Origin: Terana coerulea
Taxonomy: Eukaryota > Basidiomycota > Agaricomycetes > Polyporales > Phanerochaetaceae
Length of the DNA: 64,000 bases
Assembly (NCBI GenBank): GCA_024811115.1
Contig: JAKOGH010000643.1
Span: 1 to 64,000 of the forward strand
Direction: 5' to 3'
Each line of letters starts with the position of its first letter. The stretch's first letter is position 1. Of this stretch, positions 61,611-64,000 are shown piece by piece. The notes under the pieces are model-generated. The model was not told where the DNA came from and did not search any database. It saw only the letters and a program-made list of their open reading frames with translations. The translations under genes and the position numbers were made by a program.

Positions 61611-62770
61611 GGTGGTGAGAGTGGTATTGTTACAGAATGGTACAGGTCAGTGTAGTCGAGGTGCAGTGCAGGGAGGTTAAGCGCGCACGTTACGTCGCTT
61701 GATGGTTTGGGCGGGTTAGGGTTCACCCGACTTCGCCCTTGCCCGCCCTTTTCTGGCAGCGGACTCGCGCTTTGCACACAACCACCATGATTGAGCCAGC
61801 TCGCCAGGGGATGTACCTCTGAGCACGACCTTCAGCACCGTCGTCGAGAGAATTGTAGTGTCGTACCTTTGCTACGCACACGCGCGGATTCTAGGTGATA
61901 ACTGCCGACCGGTTCGGATGTACGGCCCAATCTCACCGAGTCGGGTACCCGATGGTCGAACCTACGCTACACTAGGCCTCCCTTGGAACGGCGAGGGCAC
62001 TAATAAGATACAACAGCCTCCCCGCTGTCGTGCATATGGAGAATGACGAAATGAGCCAGGTAACGCCATACGTATACGCGGAACGACCGTGGAGGGATGA
62101 TAGTGCTCGGGCAGCTCCCATTCCGCCTCCACGATCCAAGGTCTTATGACTCTCTGAATTATATGGCTCACTGTCGTTCTGTGCAGGTGGATCCTTCCAA
62201 ACTCCCATGGGCCTTGATGATATGCCAATTCAAGGTGAGAAGCAGTGATTGTGTCCACTCTGTGCGCTATCAAGCTCTACGCATGACCGCATGTGTTTTA
62301 GAAACTCGGGCTGAGTCTGTATTCACAATGTATTCCTACCCCCTGGCCGCTGCTCTATAGCAGTGGGCAACGCTTTGTGCGCCCCAATGCCCTTGTGATT
62401 GCCGTTATTACGGTCCTCGGAGTTGAAGGTGCCGCATGCGCCCCCCGATCAGGGCGTAGAAAATTACGGGCGGGGTTAAGTAAATTCCTGGGGCCGATGC
62501 ACCGAGGGAGAAGCGTTCGTCCAGACTCCAAGCCGCCCGGCCGCGTTGCGTGAACCATCATCCCGCTTCACTAGCGCGTACATAAGGCCACGGGGCCCCA
62601 CGTCTGCTCTAAGATCCCCAGACGGCTCGAGAACGGCCTCCTTCAAGGTGCGTTCTCCCATGGACCTACAATTTCGATCGCTAATTGCCATGGAAGTCCT
62701 CATTGTCTAGACTTGTCTGTTCCTTCGCATTTCCTCGGCATAGGCATAGGGTGTTGCGCCCTACTTTGCC
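61611..62770. other. Intergenic, no recognisable gene
   Basis: Only short frames. A minus-strand phrase LLNPARNFLRP near 62460 looks like an NPA box but has no other aquaporin sequence around it and is taken as chance. Confidence 0.4.
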
Positions 62771-62777
62771 TATTTAA
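62771..62777 (+). promoter_or_regulatory. TATA-like box of the plus-strand aquaglyceroporin
   Basis: TATTTAA lies 69 nt upstream of the start codon at 62846, mirroring the paralogue. Confidence 0.45.
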
Positions 62778-62845
62778 CATTTGGGCATTTCTCTCACCAT
62801 CCCCCGGTTATCGTTCACGACCCGCCTCCTCAGTCACGACCAGCT

Positions 62846-64000
62846 ATGTCCTCCCCTGCAGCATCTATCATGTCCAAACGCGCGCCCACGAAGGAGTACT
62901 CTACCGAGCATCTGGAAGACATCCGCCACCACGATGCGGAGAGCATTTCAGACAACTCAGTGGAGCACTACACGAAATACCCGAACCGGTGGTCGAGGAT
63001 ACGGTACGCTGGCTCATTTGAATGCCAAGTTACAGCGGGTTCTCATGCGATCCATAGTGAAATGATCAGGGAACCCGCCGCCGAGTTCTTTGGGGTCATG
63101 ATTCTCATCATCTTCGGCAACGGAGTCGACTGCCAAGTGGTATTGTCCGGCAACACGGCTGTCGCTTCTAGTGGCAAGGGCGTGAGTAGTTGTGTACTTC
63201 ACTTTGCGACTGTGGGCGTTGATGTCTCGCTCCCATTACACAGGACTATCTCTCGATTAACTTTGGTTGGGCTATCGGTAAGGTTACGTCCTGCACGTTA
63301 ACGCCACTCGCTAACCATGAGGATCAGGTACTGCCCTCGGTGTCTGGGTCTCCGGCGGTATTTCTGGTGGACATATCAACCCTGCGGTCACCATCGCTCT
63401 GGCTACTTTCCGTGACTTCCCATGGCGCAAGGTACCCGCGTACATCTTCGCTCAGGTCATGGGCGGTCTCGTAGGCGCCGCCATAACCTATGCGAACTAC
63501 ATCCACGCCATCGACTTGGTTGAAGGCGGTCGCCACATACGCACAGTGGCGGGGACTGCTGGCCTTTTCTCAACGTACGCTGTAAGTGGTGTTCACAATT
63601 TCGCCCGAAGAGCCAGCTGTTGACACATCTGCAGGCGGATTACATGACGCCGGTCTCTTGCTTCTTCGATGAGGTATAGTCGTTTCCAACCGGTGGCGAA
63701 GTCTACTAACGGCTTGTGCAGTTCATCGGCACCGTCGTGCTGCTCATTGTGGTATGCGCGCTCACCGATCGGTACAACGGCCCCCCGCCCCCGGGAATGG
63801 TCCCGCTCGCACTCTTCCTCACTATCCTCGGCATCGGCGCATCCCTCGGCTTCCAGACAGGTCAGTACCCTGATTATGACGATGACCCTACCGGGCTGAC
63901 TCCTTGTTTGACAGGCTATGCCATCAATCCCGCCCGTGATCTGGGTCCAAGGCTACTGACGGCAATGGTCGGATACGGCTCAGGAGGTAAGTAATATCTT
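62846..64000 (+). CDS. Aquaglyceroporin (MIP family), runs off the window
   Basis: Second channel of the same type. The N-tail ([20 protein letters not shown]) is hydrophilic. Helix 1 reads [20 protein letters not shown], followed by INFGWAIG and [20 protein letters not shown] with the first NPA box. Next come [53 protein letters not shown], and [13 protein letters not shown] with the second NPA box. The final helix is beyond the window edge. Intron positions agree with those of the minus-strand paralogue, so the two arose by duplication. The start at 62846 is the first Met; a second lies nine codons on. No frame break was seen. Confidence 0.9.

Noticed and set aside
62440..62480. Fragment of a third aquaporin (NPAR phrase on the minus strand)
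   Set aside because: Only the four-residue match is present; flanking sequence has no helix or MIP similarity.
1..64000. tRNA, rRNA or CRISPR features
   Set aside because: I looked for T-loop-like GTTCGAATC sequences and regular spaced repeats; the few T-loop matches (for example near 28496 and 26971) lie within coding sequence and have no tRNA arms, and no repeat-spacer pattern is present.

Overview
This is nuclear DNA of a filamentous basidiomycete, most likely a wood- or litter-inhabiting agaricomycete. Genes are cut by many short introns (about 47-70 nt, GT-AG). The gene set is typical of such fungi: a P450, a fungal tyrosinase, a Zn(2)-Cys(6) regulator and aquaglyceroporins beside cytoskeletal and chromatin genes. 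No organism name can be fixed from the sequence alone.

Layout. 0.7-3.1 kb: a cytochrome P450. 4.2-17.9 kb: a conserved block with cofilin (+), MOB1 (-), a TPR/Mlp-type nuclear-basket coiled-coil protein (+) and a long-tailed Ser/Thr kinase (-). 18-24.8 kb: a gene-poor stretch holding a MITE-like inverted repeat and a GGGTAA-rich element. 24.8-32.9 kb: a Zn(2)-Cys(6) transcription factor, a ricin-B-fold lectin relic, an AAAP-like membrane protein and a decayed TRP/Yvc1-type channel. 35.2-44.9 kb: a second conserved block with an RA-PH signalling protein (+), the FACT subunit Pob3 (-) and alpha-actinin (+). 45-50 kb: an accessory island (below). 50.1-64 kb: tyrosinase, an ENPP-type phosphodiesterase, two aquaglyceroporins in opposite orientation, and a SYLF/Ysc84 protein between them.

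The most notable region is 45.0-49.9 kb. An N-lobe-only fragment and a C-lobe-only fragment of a small kinase-like protein lie on the same strand in the correct order. They are nearly complementary at their breakpoints. Between them sit an intact kinase-like paralogue (-) and a divergently transcribed gene with the residue pattern of a PD-(D/E)XK nuclease (+). It looks as if a cassette of about 3.7 kb, made of a kinase-like gene and a candidate nuclease gene, split an older kinase-like gene. This resembles homing-type elements. It is inference from sequence layout.

A caution for any user: at least eleven places in otherwise well-conserved genes show single-base frame steps, most of them in or beside short homopolymer runs. 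These look more like uncorrected sequencing indels than gene decay, so several genes that appear broken may be intact. The channel relic is different: it has a large internal deletion and stop codons. Coordinates below span start to stop codon and include introns.
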